NCBI RefSeq assembly: GCF_007741495.1
Contig: NZ_CP036262.1
Span: 2,604,001-2,668,000, forward strand
DNA length: 64,000 nt
From: Roseimaritima multifibrata
GTDB lineage: Bacteria; Planctomycetota; Planctomycetia; Pirellulales; Pirellulaceae
Reading direction: 5' to 3'
The position numbers and the translations under genes are program-made. Below, in pieces: positions 17,745 to 25,802 of the stretch; within the stretch, counting starts at the first letter, position 1; every line of letters begins with the position of its first letter. A model generated the notes under the pieces. That model was not told the origin of the DNA. It saw only the letters and a list, made by a program, of their open reading frames with translations, and did no database searches.

Positions 17745-19341
17745 AACGGCGATCGTCCTGTGGGGGACCGACCGGCGTCGGGGGCGTGTTGTCGTGGCCG
17801 CTTCGCGACAAGCTTTTGCGGCAGGGATTCGTCTGCAGATGCCATTGGTGGAAGCCCGAAGCATGCTGGCGATGGGGGCCAAAGCGGATGCGGAACGTTC
17901 TTTTTTTGCGTCCCATGATCCCGATGCCGATCACCTGGCGCTTTCTCAGCTGGCTGAAAAAATCGCTCTGGAGATCAGCCCCCTGGTGGCGATCGAACCT
18001 TTGGAAAAGAAGGCATGGGCGGGGCAAACGCTGCATCAGTCGCAAACCTTGTTGGTTGACGTGACCGGCAGCGGCGAATGGTTTGGGGACGAATCGCAGT
18101 TGGGTTTGCAAACCGCATCCGTTCTCCAGCAAGCTGGCTGGATTGTTCGCATCGCTTTGACTTCAACCGTCGGTTCGGCATGGGCCATCGCCCATGCGGG
18201 CAGTGGAGCACGCTCGCTTGATCGTTATCAAATTCCGTTGGAAGGGACGGGAAGCCACTTCTGGCAGATTCCTCCTGAAGCGACTTCCGAAGCGATCGGT
18301 CGTCTGCCGATTACCGCGCTTCGTTTACCGGTCGAAGCCGCTGAAAAATTGCAGCGTTTAGGGATTGAGCAAATTGCTCAGCTGTTGGAATTGCCTCGTG
18401 GCGGGATAGCGACTCGACTGGGAAAAGAGGTGCTGATGCGAATCGATCAGGCACTTGGTGATGTTGACCAAACGCTGCCGGTGCATCACGCCACGACCAC
18501 CTACAACGCCGAAATCGAACTGGAGTATCCGACCGCGGCGACCGACCTGCTTCAGCACCGTATCGAGCAGCTGATTGGGCAATTAGCCAACAAGCTCCGG
18601 CGTCGGCAGCAAGGGGCGCTGCGGTTAAGCTGCCGCTTTGATTTTTCAGCCAGCAGTTGCCAGACGCTGCAGGTCGGGTTGTTTGCACCGACCGCCGACC
18701 ACGCGCATTTGAACTCGCTGTTGCAAGGTGTTTTTGAACGCCAGCCGTTGGAGGGCCCTGTCCAGCGAATCGCCATCATGGCCCCTTTGACAGGCCCGCT
18801 GCAAATGTATCAACCAAGTTTGCTGCAGGACGACCCAACCCATACGGCAGAAGAAAGCTCTCGCCAGTTGGCTTGTCTGATCGATGGTTTAAGCAGCCGT
18901 TTGGGAAGAACGCAGGTGCTTGGTGTGCGGACCAACGCCAACCCTCTTCCCGAGCAGGCCTTTCGTCCTTTTCCTTTGACCGGTCGTCAGCCAACGCGAC
19001 GTGCGGGCCGATCGTATCCCCGAAAGAGGCCGTTTGTCACTTCGGCAAACCTTCCCACATCGCCCTTGCGACGTCCCTTGGATTTGCTCTCCGCACCTGA
19101 ACCGATTCAGGTTCTTGCCCAAACACCAACTGGCGAGCCGGCTCGTTTGCAGACCAGACGTTCGGCGCAGCCTCTGCAGGTTCAACGCATCTGGGGGCCG
19201 GAACGGATTGAAACGGGGTGGTGGAAAGGCCCCTCCATTCGACGAGACTACTACCGTTTGGAAACGACCACCAGCCAGTGGCTGTGGGTCTTTCGCCAGA
19301 TGGGGAGTGGGCAATGGTATTTGCACGGCTGGTTTGGCTAA
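17572..19341 (+). CDS. imuB: ImuB-like Y-family DNA polymerase homolog
   Basis: The 589-residue protein has the Y-family/ImuB layout, starting with LAIWLPNWPVQRLANVE near residue 38, then VVVAASRQAFAAGIRLQMPL, LVDVTGSGEWFGDESQLG and a helix-hairpin-helix-like LQRLGIEQIAQLLELPRGG. In ImuB the catalytic acidic residues of true Y polymerases are lost; here the palm region LLVDVTG keeps one Asp, so activity cannot be ruled out from sequence alone. The role elsewhere is as a scaffold linking DnaE2 to the sliding clamp. Only ATG at 17572 gives a start before the domain, giving a 173-bp overlap with imuA. No dnaE2 follows; repeat DNA begins 30 bp after the stop. Confidence 0.85.
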   Translation: MPFPPRHDASLRTAPDPRREHELHGDDSPPGTSPRRLAIWLPNWPVQRLANVEKIPPETAIVLWGTDRRRGRVVVAASRQAFAAGIRLQMPLVEARSMLAMGAKADAERSFFASHDPDADHLALSQLAEKIALEISPLVAIEPLEKKAWAGQTLHQSQTLLVDVTGSGEWFGDESQLGLQTASVLQQAGWIVRIALTSTVGSAWAIAHAGSGARSLDRYQIPLEGTGSHFWQIPPEATSEAIGRLPITALRLPVEAAEKLQRLGIEQIAQLLELPRGGIATRLGKEVLMRIDQALGDVDQTLPVHHATTTYNAEIELEYPTAATDLLQHRIEQLIGQLANKLRRRQQGALRLSCRFDFSASSCQTLQVGLFAPTADHAHLNSLLQGVFERQPLEGPVQRIAIMAPLTGPLQMYQPSLLQDDPTHTAEESSRQLACLIDGLSSRLGRTQVLGVRTNANPLPEQAFRPFPLTGRQPTRRAGRSYPRKRPFVTSANLPTSPLRRPLDLLSAPEPIQVLAQTPTGEPARLQTRRSAQPLQVQRIWGPERIETGWWKGPSIRRDYYRLETTTSQWLWVFRQMGSGQWYLHGWFG

Positions 19342-19370
19342 CGGCCCCTCGGTATCGAAGTACCATTCAC

Positions 19371-19507
19371 CGCAACAACATTTCTTAGCGGAATGGCGCA
19401 AGCCGTCCGGCAACCGCAACAACATTTCTTAGCGGAACGGCGCAAGCCGTCCGGCAACCGCATCGAAAACACAATAAATTGGCCGGACGGCTCGCGCCGT
19501 TCCGCTA
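19371..19507. repeat. REP-like element: 44-bp tandem duplication plus inverted copy
   Basis: A 44-bp unit starting cgcaacaacatttc occurs at 19371-19414 and 19415-19458 with one mismatch. Each unit contains agcggaacggcgcaagccgt followed by ccggc. The reverse complement of this core lies at 19482-19507 (ggccggacggctcgcgccgt). The pair can form a long hairpin after imuB. Related single copies occur at 30578, 30956, 38057, 39347 and 52009-52073. Confidence 0.75.
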
Positions 19508-20083
19508 GGAAAAATTGTCCTCAGATGCCAAAGTAGATGGCACTGGAAGATAGCCGTTGGAGATCCGCGGGATGAGAAAAGGCTTTCAAATCGTCTCCGA
19601 CTTGAAAAATTTAGACATTCGCGGAGCCGTTAAATCGGGCCGAAACCAACCGATTGGTCGGCCGCTTAACTGCACAGCGAAAGAAGGGTTCGGGGCTGCC
19701 GTTCTGGCTTGCAGAGCGCCCTCCTCGGCCGCTACTGCGTCAGACTCTTCCGACGCGAAAATTTGCTGGAACCATGCCGCCGCCAAAATCGTTAGCTGGG
19801 GACGTCAGCGACGCGTCTCTTGCCCCCCGAAATCCCCAAAGTACCCCCCCTAGATGCGTTGGCGTAAGCAAGCATTTTACTTGCATAGCAAGCCTGCGGC
19901 CCCTATCATGACAACTGCGGTTGGATGCGCTTGCAATCTTATCTTCCTACTTCTTCACGGACGACGCGTTCAAAACAGTCATTAGCTCATATGTCTGAGC
20001 CTGTTCGGACCTCCTCCTGAAAGTACAGAACCGTTGTCGGCCCTTTTATTTCGACATTCATAATTTATTCAAAGGAGCAGCTC
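19508..20083. other. Intergenic region before the DUF1559 gene
   Basis: Nothing coding is supported in this stretch. Open frames here lack ribosome binding sites and recognisable content. The last 50 bp are AT-rich (tttatttcgacattcataatttattc) and probably hold the promoter of the downstream pseudopilin gene, with the ribosome binding site aaaggag at 20069-20075. Confidence 0.4.
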
Positions 20084-21202
20084 ATGACGCGAAAGCATTT
20101 CTCGCGACAAGGTTTTACGCTTGTCGAACTGTTAGTTGTTATCGCCATCATCGGCGTTTTGGTTGGCCTCTTGCTTCCAGCGGTTCAAGCGGCGCGTGAA
20201 GCGGCTCGTCGAATGCAGTGTGGCAACAATCTAAAACAACTGGGCTTAGCTCTTCACAATTACCACAGCAGCAACGAACAATTTCCAATGCATCTTGGGG
20301 GGACTTCCCCAGGGACGGACACCTCCACCGATGCCGCTTTTCTGACCGGTAACAATCGTCAGTTAAGCTTCCTCGTCGGCTTGCTACCACAGCTGGAGCA
20401 GGGGCCGTTGTACGACGAAATTCGCACTCCAACCGGTTTCCCATCAATGGGACCGGACCCACGGTACGCAGGTTTCACGCCTTGGAGCACTCAGTTGGCG
20501 GCGCTTCGTTGCCCCAGCGATTCGGGAACCGCAACCAGCGGCCAGACCGGACGAACCAATTACGGCCCGAATCTTGGAGACAATCCGATCGCGGCTGGGT
20601 TTGGTGGGTTTAACAAATTTGGCGTCGGCGATCCCGACCGAGCTCATTGCCGAGGAGCCTTTTTCCCTCGTTTGGCGATGCAATTCCGCGATTTCAAGGA
20701 CGGAACCTCCAACACCGTTCATGTCGCTGAACTTGCCACCGATGACGGTACCGGAATCCTTCGCACTCAGGCGATCGTGAATCTTGGAGCTATTTGGGGT
20801 GGTGGAATGGGCCCTGCGAAAGCACCTGCCTGCATTGCAACCATCGATGCCGCGGATCCGCAGTACTACCTAAGCCCAGTCGCAACGGGAAATGTCATCG
20901 GGCGTGGTTCGCATTGGGCTTCGGGAGTTCCGATGTACAGCGGCATCACCACCATTCGGCCTCCAAACGCGGAAAGCTGTGCGGATGCGGGCCCAGGTTC
21001 GGCAGGGCAATTTGCCGCTGGCAGTAATCATCCGGGCGGATGCCAAGTATTGATGGTCGACGGATCGGTCAAATTCGTCGGCGAAACGATCGATACCGGC
21101 GACCAGGCGCTGGCCGCACAAACCGGTGGTAGGAAGAGCAACTACGGCGTATGGGGTGCTGTTGGGACTCGATCTGCCAAAGAAACCAAAACGCTTAACT
21201 GA
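20084..21202 (+). CDS. DUF1559 family type II pseudopilin-like protein
   Basis: The N-terminus has the prepilin cleavage/methylation motif [21 protein letters not shown] with Glu at +5, then [20 protein letters not shown], the standard opening of the DUF1559 family, which is hugely expanded in planctomycetes. The C-terminus has the H-X-G-X box [19 protein letters not shown]. These proteins are thought to be exported pseudopilin-like surface proteins, but their role is unproven. Length (372 aa) is typical. A strong ribosome binding site (aaaggag) sits 8 bp before the ATG, unlike most genes here, and a strong terminator follows, so expression may be high. It stands alone. Confidence 0.92.
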   Translation: MTRKHFSRQGFTLVELLVVIAIIGVLVGLLLPAVQAAREAARRMQCGNNLKQLGLALHNYHSSNEQFPMHLGGTSPGTDTSTDAAFLTGNNRQLSFLVGLLPQLEQGPLYDEIRTPTGFPSMGPDPRYAGFTPWSTQLAALRCPSDSGTATSGQTGRTNYGPNLGDNPIAAGFGGFNKFGVGDPDRAHCRGAFFPRLAMQFRDFKDGTSNTVHVAELATDDGTGILRTQAIVNLGAIWGGGMGPAKAPACIATIDAADPQYYLSPVATGNVIGRGSHWASGVPMYSGITTIRPPNAESCADAGPGSAGQFAAGSNHPGGCQVLMVDGSVKFVGETIDTGDQALAAQTGGRKSNYGVWGAVGTRSAKETKTLN

Positions 21203-21237
21203 TCCTCGTTATAAGCGTTTTAGTTGAGAACCGTTCT

Positions 21238-21272
21238 AAAAACGGGCGTGCCACCCAGCACGCCCGTTTTTT
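21238..21272 (+). terminator. Intrinsic terminator of the DUF1559 gene
   Basis: Arms aaaaacgggcgtg (21238-21250) and cacgcccgttttt (21259-21271) pair perfectly around ccacccag, with a run of six T on the plus strand. It lies 36 bp after the stop. A smaller inverted repeat (aaacgctta with taagcgttt) overlaps the stop codon. Confidence 0.9.
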
Positions 21273-21435
21273 CGTAGATATTTAGCAGCCAAAAGCCTGG
21301 TCGGAATCGACAAGGAGGGCTGTAAGCCCGAAGGTGGTGCGACGTTGATAAGCACCTAGCCTCCGCAACGCGAATAGTGGCATCGTGACAATGCCGTAGC
21401 TCCGCCTCTCGGGCCGTGCGATTTATAAGTGAAGT

Positions 21436-21789
21436 AAGTCTGGCTCCCCTCGCCCCCAAGCGAGCTCTTTGGGGCGGAAGAAATCTCTGCTAGCTCATTG
21501 CGTGATCTCTGCCTCTTTCTTTGATTTAGTGGAGCTCGCTTGGGGGAGAGGGGCTGGGGGAGAGGGGGAGATTTCCAGGCGGCGATTTTGCAGCGAAGAG
21601 GCAGTGAACGCCTCGGATTTCAAGCGGTTATGCCACGCCTTGCCCAACGCTGTCGGCCCCTCTCCCCCAGCCCCTCTCCCCAAAAACAAGCCTTTGAATC
21701 GACCTTAATTGCATTAGCTGGCGAACCGTTGATCCAGTATCAAATCTGTTTTAAGCGAGCTTGTTTTGAGGGCGAGGGGAGCCAGACTT
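21436..21789. mobile_element. MITE-like repeat element, copy 1 (array A)
   Basis: A 354-bp element bounded by terminal inverted repeats aagtctggctcccctcgccc and its reverse complement. Inside lies a second inverted pair, gggggagaggggctggggga near the left and tctcccccagcccctctccc near the right. Its translations (for example a 79-residue frame with GRGAGGEG) repeat between copies but look like by-products of the palindromes. No transposase is encoded. Both ends are intact. Confidence 0.75.
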
Positions 21790-21879
21790 TCTATACTTGT
21801 AAATCTCATCGTCTCGGAGAGACGCTGCTATGGGATTGGATCTCATCGCCTCTCGGGCCGTGCGATTTATAAATGAAGT

Positions 21880-22233
21880 AAGTCTGGCTCCCCTCGCCCC
21901 CAAGCGAGCTCTTTGGGGCGGAAGAAATCTCTGCTAGCTCATTGCGTGATCTCTGCCTCTTTCTTTGATTTAGTGGAGCTCGCTTGGGGGAGAGGGGCTG
22001 GGGGAGAGGGGGGGATTTCCAGGCGGCGATTTTGCAGCGAAGAGGCAGTGAACGCCTCGGATTTCAAGCGGTTATGCCACGCCTTGCCCAACGCTGTCGG
22101 CCCCTCTCCCCCAGCCCCTCTCCCCAAAAACAAGCCTTTGAATCGACCTTAATTGCATTAGCTGGCGAACCGTTGATCCAGTATCAAATCTGTCTTAAGC
22201 GAGCTTGTTTTGAGGGCGAGGGGAGCCAGCCTG
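21880..22233. mobile_element. MITE-like repeat element, copy 2 (array A)
   Basis: Nearly identical to copy 1 over its whole length (differences such as agggggg for agggggag and tcttaagc for ttttaagc). The right end reads gggagccagcctgtcttc instead of gggagccagacttt, so the terminal repeat is slightly altered. It starts 444 bp after the start of copy 1. Confidence 0.75.
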
Positions 22234-22243
22234 TCTTCATATA

Positions 22244-22377
22244 TAGATCTCATCGCCTCTCGGTACGTGCGATTTCTTAATAAAGAAAGTCTGGCTCCCC
22301 TCGCCCCTAATAGATCTCATCGCCTCTCGGTACGTGCGATTTCTTAATAAAGAAAGTCTGGCTCCCCTCGCCCCTAA
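22244..22377. repeat. Perfect 67-bp tandem duplication covering a linker and the left end of copy 3
   Basis: The block starting tagatctcatcgcctctcgg occurs twice without mismatch at 22244-22310 and 22311-22377. Each copy includes the left terminal repeat of the element (agtctggctcccctcgcccc). The first is a truncated element left end only 24 bp long. It looks like a recent slippage or unequal recombination event. Confidence 0.85.
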
Positions 22378-22707
22378 GCGAGCTCTTTGGTGTGGACGAA
22401 ATCTCTGCTAGTTCGTTGCGTGATCTCTGCCTCTTTGTTTGATTTAGTGGAGCTTGCTTGGGGGAGAGGGGCTGGGGGAGAGGGGGAGATTTCCAGGCGG
22501 CGATTTTGCAGCGAAGAGGCAGTGAACGCCTCGGATTTCAAGCGGTTATGCCACGCCTTGCCCAACGCTGTCGGCCCCTCTCCCCCAGCCCCTCTCCCCA
22601 AAAACAAGCCTTTGAATCGACCTTAATTGCATTAGCTGGCGAACCGTTGATCCAGTATCAAATCTGTTTTAAGCGAGCTTGTTTTGAGGGCGAGGGGAGC
22701 CAGACTT
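22354..22707. mobile_element. MITE-like repeat element, copy 3 (array A)
   Basis: A full-length copy with both terminal inverted repeats (aagtctggctcccctcgccc; right end gagccagactt). The left part differs from copies 1 and 2 (tggtgtggacgaaatc, gtggagcttgcttggg) and agrees with the copies of array B near 38.2 kb, so this copy is a mosaic or closest to those. Confidence 0.75.
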
Positions 22708-23231
22708 ACTTCATTTATAAATCGCACGTCCTCCGAGGCGGAGAACTTGGCGAGTACGAGTCTCGGAGAGCCTCGCCTACGTGCGATTCCACCGGGCAGA
22801 AACCACCGTCGCCTGAGCGTGGACAGGACGGCCAATACGTCGCCAACGAACTTCGCGTCCCCCGCGAAAGAAACGCCCCTGAACGCTTAAAAGCGGGCCG
22901 GAAAGGTAAACAGGGCAAGATGAGCCGTCTGTGGGCGTTTCTCCGAGGCTTTGTCGCTCCCTGTTGTCCGTTGGGAGCCGGGAACCTGCAGGGCGTTGAG
23001 GAGGCGTTCGAGGCGTTTTGAACGCCATTTCGGATATTGGGCTTCCAAACCGACTGCAAAGCGTCTTTTCTCGCCCGTTTTTGGGCCTTCAGAATCGTTT
23101 TGAAACAAATATCCTGAATCTTCGTGAAAATCCGCAAGACCGTTGCAAGTTCACACGATAACTCAAACATCGGCGCGAGCTTTCGGCTTGTACCGCATTG
23201 TAGACGTGTCGACCCCAAGGAAGGATGTCGG
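22708..23231. other. Non-coding spacer between repeat array A and the lipoprotein gene
   Basis: It starts with repeat-derived sequence (tataaatcgcacgtcctcc, also at 39328 and 16282). Open frames cross from the repeat into this DNA but have no supported start or known domain, so I do not call them. The last 15 bp hold the ribosome binding site ccaaggaaggatg of the downstream gene. Confidence 0.4.
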
Positions 23232-23819
23232 ATGACGACCCCAATACGACCTACCGCAACACAAGCAATTCTTGGCCTGCTGGCCGCCGTTACAGCCCTG
23301 TCCAGCGTTGGGTGTGTCGGTATCACGACAGGACCAACCCTGGGGATCTTTTCGATCCCTATCCCGGTCAGCCCTTACTATCAGAAAAAGGCTGAAGATG
23401 ATTTTCGCTGGAAAGAACGCTATGAGCGAGTTCCCATCCTAGGGCCAACCACTCATGGCACGACGCCTGTAGCACTCGACCCTCCGTCCGATGACGAAGT
23501 GATTCGAGCCTTCGAGAAAGCGAACCCTGTCGCTGGTGGTGTTCCATTACTTTACGAACGTCAACGCAACAACGTTCGGATCATCAAAGAAAAGATCACC
23601 GACTACATCGATCCACCCCGCTTCTATCCGTTGATCGGGCCGGCTCAATTGCATCATGCTCACTACAAGTGCACGATCTATTACAGCCAGCGGGACATCG
23701 CAGGGTACCCGGTTCCTCACTCCTTGGATGACGAGGAAGCTGTTGAAACGTTGTACATCGACCATAACCACTTCCATATGGTTGGCGATGTCGAACCCTA
23801 CCAGACTCCGACGCTGTAA
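23232..23819 (+). CDS. Conserved planctomycete lipoprotein of unknown function, 195 aa
   Basis: The signal sequence ends in a lipobox (ALSSVGC), predicting a lipid-anchored protein. The mature part carries very ordered blocks: DDEVIRAFEKANPVAGGVPL, YERQRNNVRIIKEKI, DYIDPPRFYPLIGPAQLHHA and YIDHNHFHMVGDV. From memory such blocks recur in unnamed planctomycete proteins, but I cannot check that here. The many His in PAQLHHAHYKC and DHNHFHM could bind metal. The ATG at 23232 has a good ribosome binding site (aaggaagga), so the longer frame from 23124 is rejected. It is convergent with the Cys-rich protein gene across a shared terminator. Confidence 0.82.
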   Translation: MTTPIRPTATQAILGLLAAVTALSSVGCVGITTGPTLGIFSIPIPVSPYYQKKAEDDFRWKERYERVPILGPTTHGTTPVALDPPSDDEVIRAFEKANPVAGGVPLLYERQRNNVRIIKEKITDYIDPPRFYPLIGPAQLHHAHYKCTIYYSQRDIAGYPVPHSLDDEEAVETLYIDHNHFHMVGDVEPYQTPTL

Positions 23820-23878
23820 GCTGGAGTCTCTCAGTCGCAACGATTTAGCCCCTTCCTGTTGAGGGAGGGCGCATGAAA

Positions 23879-23905
23879 AAAGCGAGCGTGATTCACGCTC
23901 GCTTT
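23879..23905. terminator. Bidirectional terminator between convergent genes
   Basis: Arms aaagcgagcgtg (23879-23890) and cacgctcgcttt (23894-23905) with the loop att. A-rich sequence precedes and T-rich sequence follows, so it can work for the lipoprotein gene on the plus strand and for the Cys-rich gene on the minus strand. Confidence 0.85.
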
Positions 23906-23944
23906 CTTCGTTTCTGGTAAAGGATCGAAATCCTTAAGCCATAA

Positions 23945-24313
23945 TTAGTTGCAGCAAACTGGTGCAGGTGCACAGCATTTGCGAGCTGCTTTGCGAGCTT
24001 TAAGTTTTGCGAACAATCCGCAACGCTTGCGAGGAGCTTCGCAGCAAACTGGTTCGCAGCAAGGTGCTGGAGCTGGTTCGCAGCAAACGACTGGAGCTGG
24101 AGCACAGCAAACAACGGGTGCTGGTGCAGGTGCACAGCAAACTGGTTCTGGTGCGCATACAGGAGCAGGTGCTTCGCAGCATACTGGTTCTGGTGCACAT
24201 GCTGGCTGTGGGCAGCAGCCTTTGGCTCGCTTACCGAAGCAACCTGCATCGGCGGTCGAGGTAACAACCATGGCAGCAATAGCAACCAAACCCAAGATCA
24301 TGATCGAACGCAT
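23945..24313 (-). CDS. Small secreted Cys/Pro/Ala-rich repeat protein (22 Cys in 122 aa)
   Basis: A signal peptide (IMILGLVAIAAMVVTSTADA) is followed by a mature part of about 99 residues with 22 Cys, mostly as CC pairs in repeats of the type PVCCEAPAPVCAPEP and APAPVVCC. A basic block PRKRCGLFAKLKARKAARK interrupts the repeat before the final CCAPAPVCCN. No family is recognised. Such a chain could be a disulfide-crosslinked wall or surface protein, or a metal binder; planctomycete envelopes are known to be rich in Cys-containing protein. The ATG has a good ribosome binding site (ggagacgag). Long frames also exist in other phases only because the DNA is repetitive. Confidence 0.8.
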   Translation of the reverse strand: MRSIMILGLVAIAAMVVTSTADAGCFGKRAKGCCPQPACAPEPVCCEAPAPVCAPEPVCCAPAPAPVVCCAPAPVVCCEPAPAPCCEPVCCEAPRKRCGLFAKLKARKAARKCCAPAPVCCN

Positions 24314-24744
24314 AACTCGTCTCCAAGTGGAACGGGGAAGTGAAGTAGCATTTGCTAATTTGGGGGGAGTTTATTGGTTGGGGAAATTGCGTCAACTAGC
24401 GCAGGCAAAATAATTGCCTATTTTTTTGCGGTTCCCCGCCATTTATTCCCAAGATTTCTCCCCCCAAGGCCCATCATCATTGGATCGGGGAATACTAAAG
24501 TAAATGCTAGCAACGACTTAGGGCTGCTGAAATTTTGCCACAGCCAATGAGGGGGGCTGTGGATCCGCTCGCTAAAGCAAATCGTCGAAATATTCATTTT
24601 TTTGACAAGATCTGCACAATCGTTGCAATCCGGCGGCTCGTTCGCATCCGCTATAATCCCGTGCAGCAACGGACGTTACGGCTTGGCGCGAGCCTCCTTC
24701 GAGCCGAATTCGATTCCTTTTTAACCTTTTCGAAGAGCAATTTC
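24314..24744. other. Intergenic region with a TATAAT box
   Basis: No coding content is supported. A perfect -10-like tataat lies at 24652-24657, about 90 bp before the TerB-like start; a ttgaca lies at 24602-24607 but is too far to pair with it. Plus-strand frames through this stretch precede the TerB domain but lack any recognisable feature. Confidence 0.35.
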
Positions 24745-25116
24745 GTGCAGCATCTTTCCCCCATAGTGCAGTTGCAAAACATCGTTGTGATGGCGGCCGC
24801 CGATGGTTCGCTTTCCGCCGATGAAATCGCATTTCTAAGTGAGCGATACTTGGAACTTGGTTTAGAGGAGGATGATCTGCAGCGAGCCATCGCATACGGG
24901 CTGGATGAGAAAGCGGCTTTGCAGGTCCCTCAAAATGTCAACGAGCAGGAAAGCCTGCTCCGCGATTTGGCGCGTATGATGTCGGTCGATCAGCAGATCA
25001 GTGAAAACGAGAAACGCTTGCTTGCACTCGCGGCAGCTATGATGAAAATCGACAGCGAACGACTTTCGAAGATCATCCAGCAAGCCATTCATTCTCCTCC
25101 GCCGAATCAACTTTAG
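24745..25116 (+). CDS. TerB-like (tellurite resistance TerB family) protein, 123 aa
   Basis: A helical protein with the TerB pattern: IVVMAAADGSLSADEIAFL at the first helix pair (acidic residues that may bind metal) and LARMMSVDQQISENEKRLL at the second. TerB-like domains occur in stress-linked membrane-associated proteins, but single-domain members have no fixed role. The start is taken as GTG at 24745, with gaagag just upstream as a weak ribosome binding site and the domain starting soon after; the frame is open to 24535. It ends 12 bp before coaB, so the two form an operon. Confidence 0.75.
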   Translation: MQHLSPIVQLQNIVVMAAADGSLSADEIAFLSERYLELGLEEDDLQRAIAYGLDEKAALQVPQNVNEQESLLRDLARMMSVDQQISENEKRLLALAAAMMKIDSERLSKIIQQAIHSPPPNQL

Positions 25117-25128
25117 ACATTTAAACAC

Positions 25129-25773
25129 GTGGCAAAAATACTAATTACCTCCGGACCGACCCGGCAGTACCTCGACCCTGTCCGCTATTTAACGAATGGA
25201 TCCAGTGGTCGGATGGGCGCTGCACTTGCCAGCGCAGCCGCCTCACGCGGGCATGAAGTGGTGGTCGTGTCAGGTCCGGTTCAGGTTCAATATCCGGATT
25301 CGGTAACCGTCATTCCTGTGGTCACCACGGATGAAATGTTGGCGGCCGCATGTGAGCAGTTTGAATCGTGTGATGGAGCGATCGGTGCTGCGGCTCCATG
25401 CGATTATCAGCCGAGGCAAATGAAGACGGAAAAGATCTCGAAAACCGGCGATACCCTAAAACTAGAATTGATCGAAACGGCCGATGTGATCGCGACGCTT
25501 GGGCAGCGTAAGCGAAAGGGGCAGTGGGTCGTGGGATTCGCGTTGGAAACCGAGGATCGCCGCTTCCGTTCCATCGTGAAACTGGAACAGAAGCATTGCG
25601 ACTTGATGGTTAGCAATGGCCCCGAAGCGATCGATTCCGACGATAACCATGTGGAATTACTGGTCGGCGAAGGAGAGGTTTTGGCATCTCTCCAGGGAAC
25701 CAAAGAGCAAGTTGCGATCGATCTGCTGGCAGCAATCGAGAATCGTTTGATCGAGAAACATTTGATCGGCTAA
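25129..25773 (+). CDS. coaB: Phosphopantothenoylcysteine synthetase domain protein (CoaB)
   Basis: Catalyses joining of phosphopantothenate and cysteine in coenzyme A synthesis. The motif ILITSGPTRQYLDPVRYLTN, followed by SSGRMGAALA, is the nucleotide-binding start of the CoaB domain, and KGQWVVGFALETED and LMVSNG match the later CoaB motifs. In most bacteria CoaB is fused behind the CoaC decarboxylase; here the 214-residue protein is CoaB alone, so coaC must be elsewhere. The start is GTG at 25129. It is the second gene of an operon with the TerB-like gene and ends 29 bp before a convergent gene. Confidence 0.88.
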   Translation: MAKILITSGPTRQYLDPVRYLTNGSSGRMGAALASAAASRGHEVVVVSGPVQVQYPDSVTVIPVVTTDEMLAAACEQFESCDGAIGAAAPCDYQPRQMKTEKISKTGDTLKLELIETADVIATLGQRKRKGQWVVGFALETEDRRFRSIVKLEQKHCDLMVSNGPEAIDSDDNHVELLVGEGEVLASLQGTKEQVAIDLLAAIENRLIEKHLIG

Positions 25774-25802
25774 AAAAAGATCTGCCGTCTTCCCTTGCGG
25801 GA

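Noticed and set aside
19557-19853. 98-residue frame before the DUF1559 gene
   Set aside because: No ribosome binding site, no domain, and an equally long frame lies opposite; treated as non-coding.
21469-22626. Repeated 79-residue frames (GRGAGGEG-containing) in the repeat elements
   Set aside because: They occur in several phases and on both strands of the same palindromic DNA, lack ribosome binding sites and change with the repeat; they are by-products of inverted repeats rich in gggggaga.
22458-23021. A 187-residue plus-strand frame crossing from element copy 3 into unique DNA
   Set aside because: Its first half is repeat element and its second half has no recognisable domain or start signal.
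23949-24413. Long frame on the plus strand opposite the Cys-rich protein
   Set aside because: Open only because the opposite strand is repetitive; no ribosome binding site or signal peptide, whereas the minus-strand gene has both.
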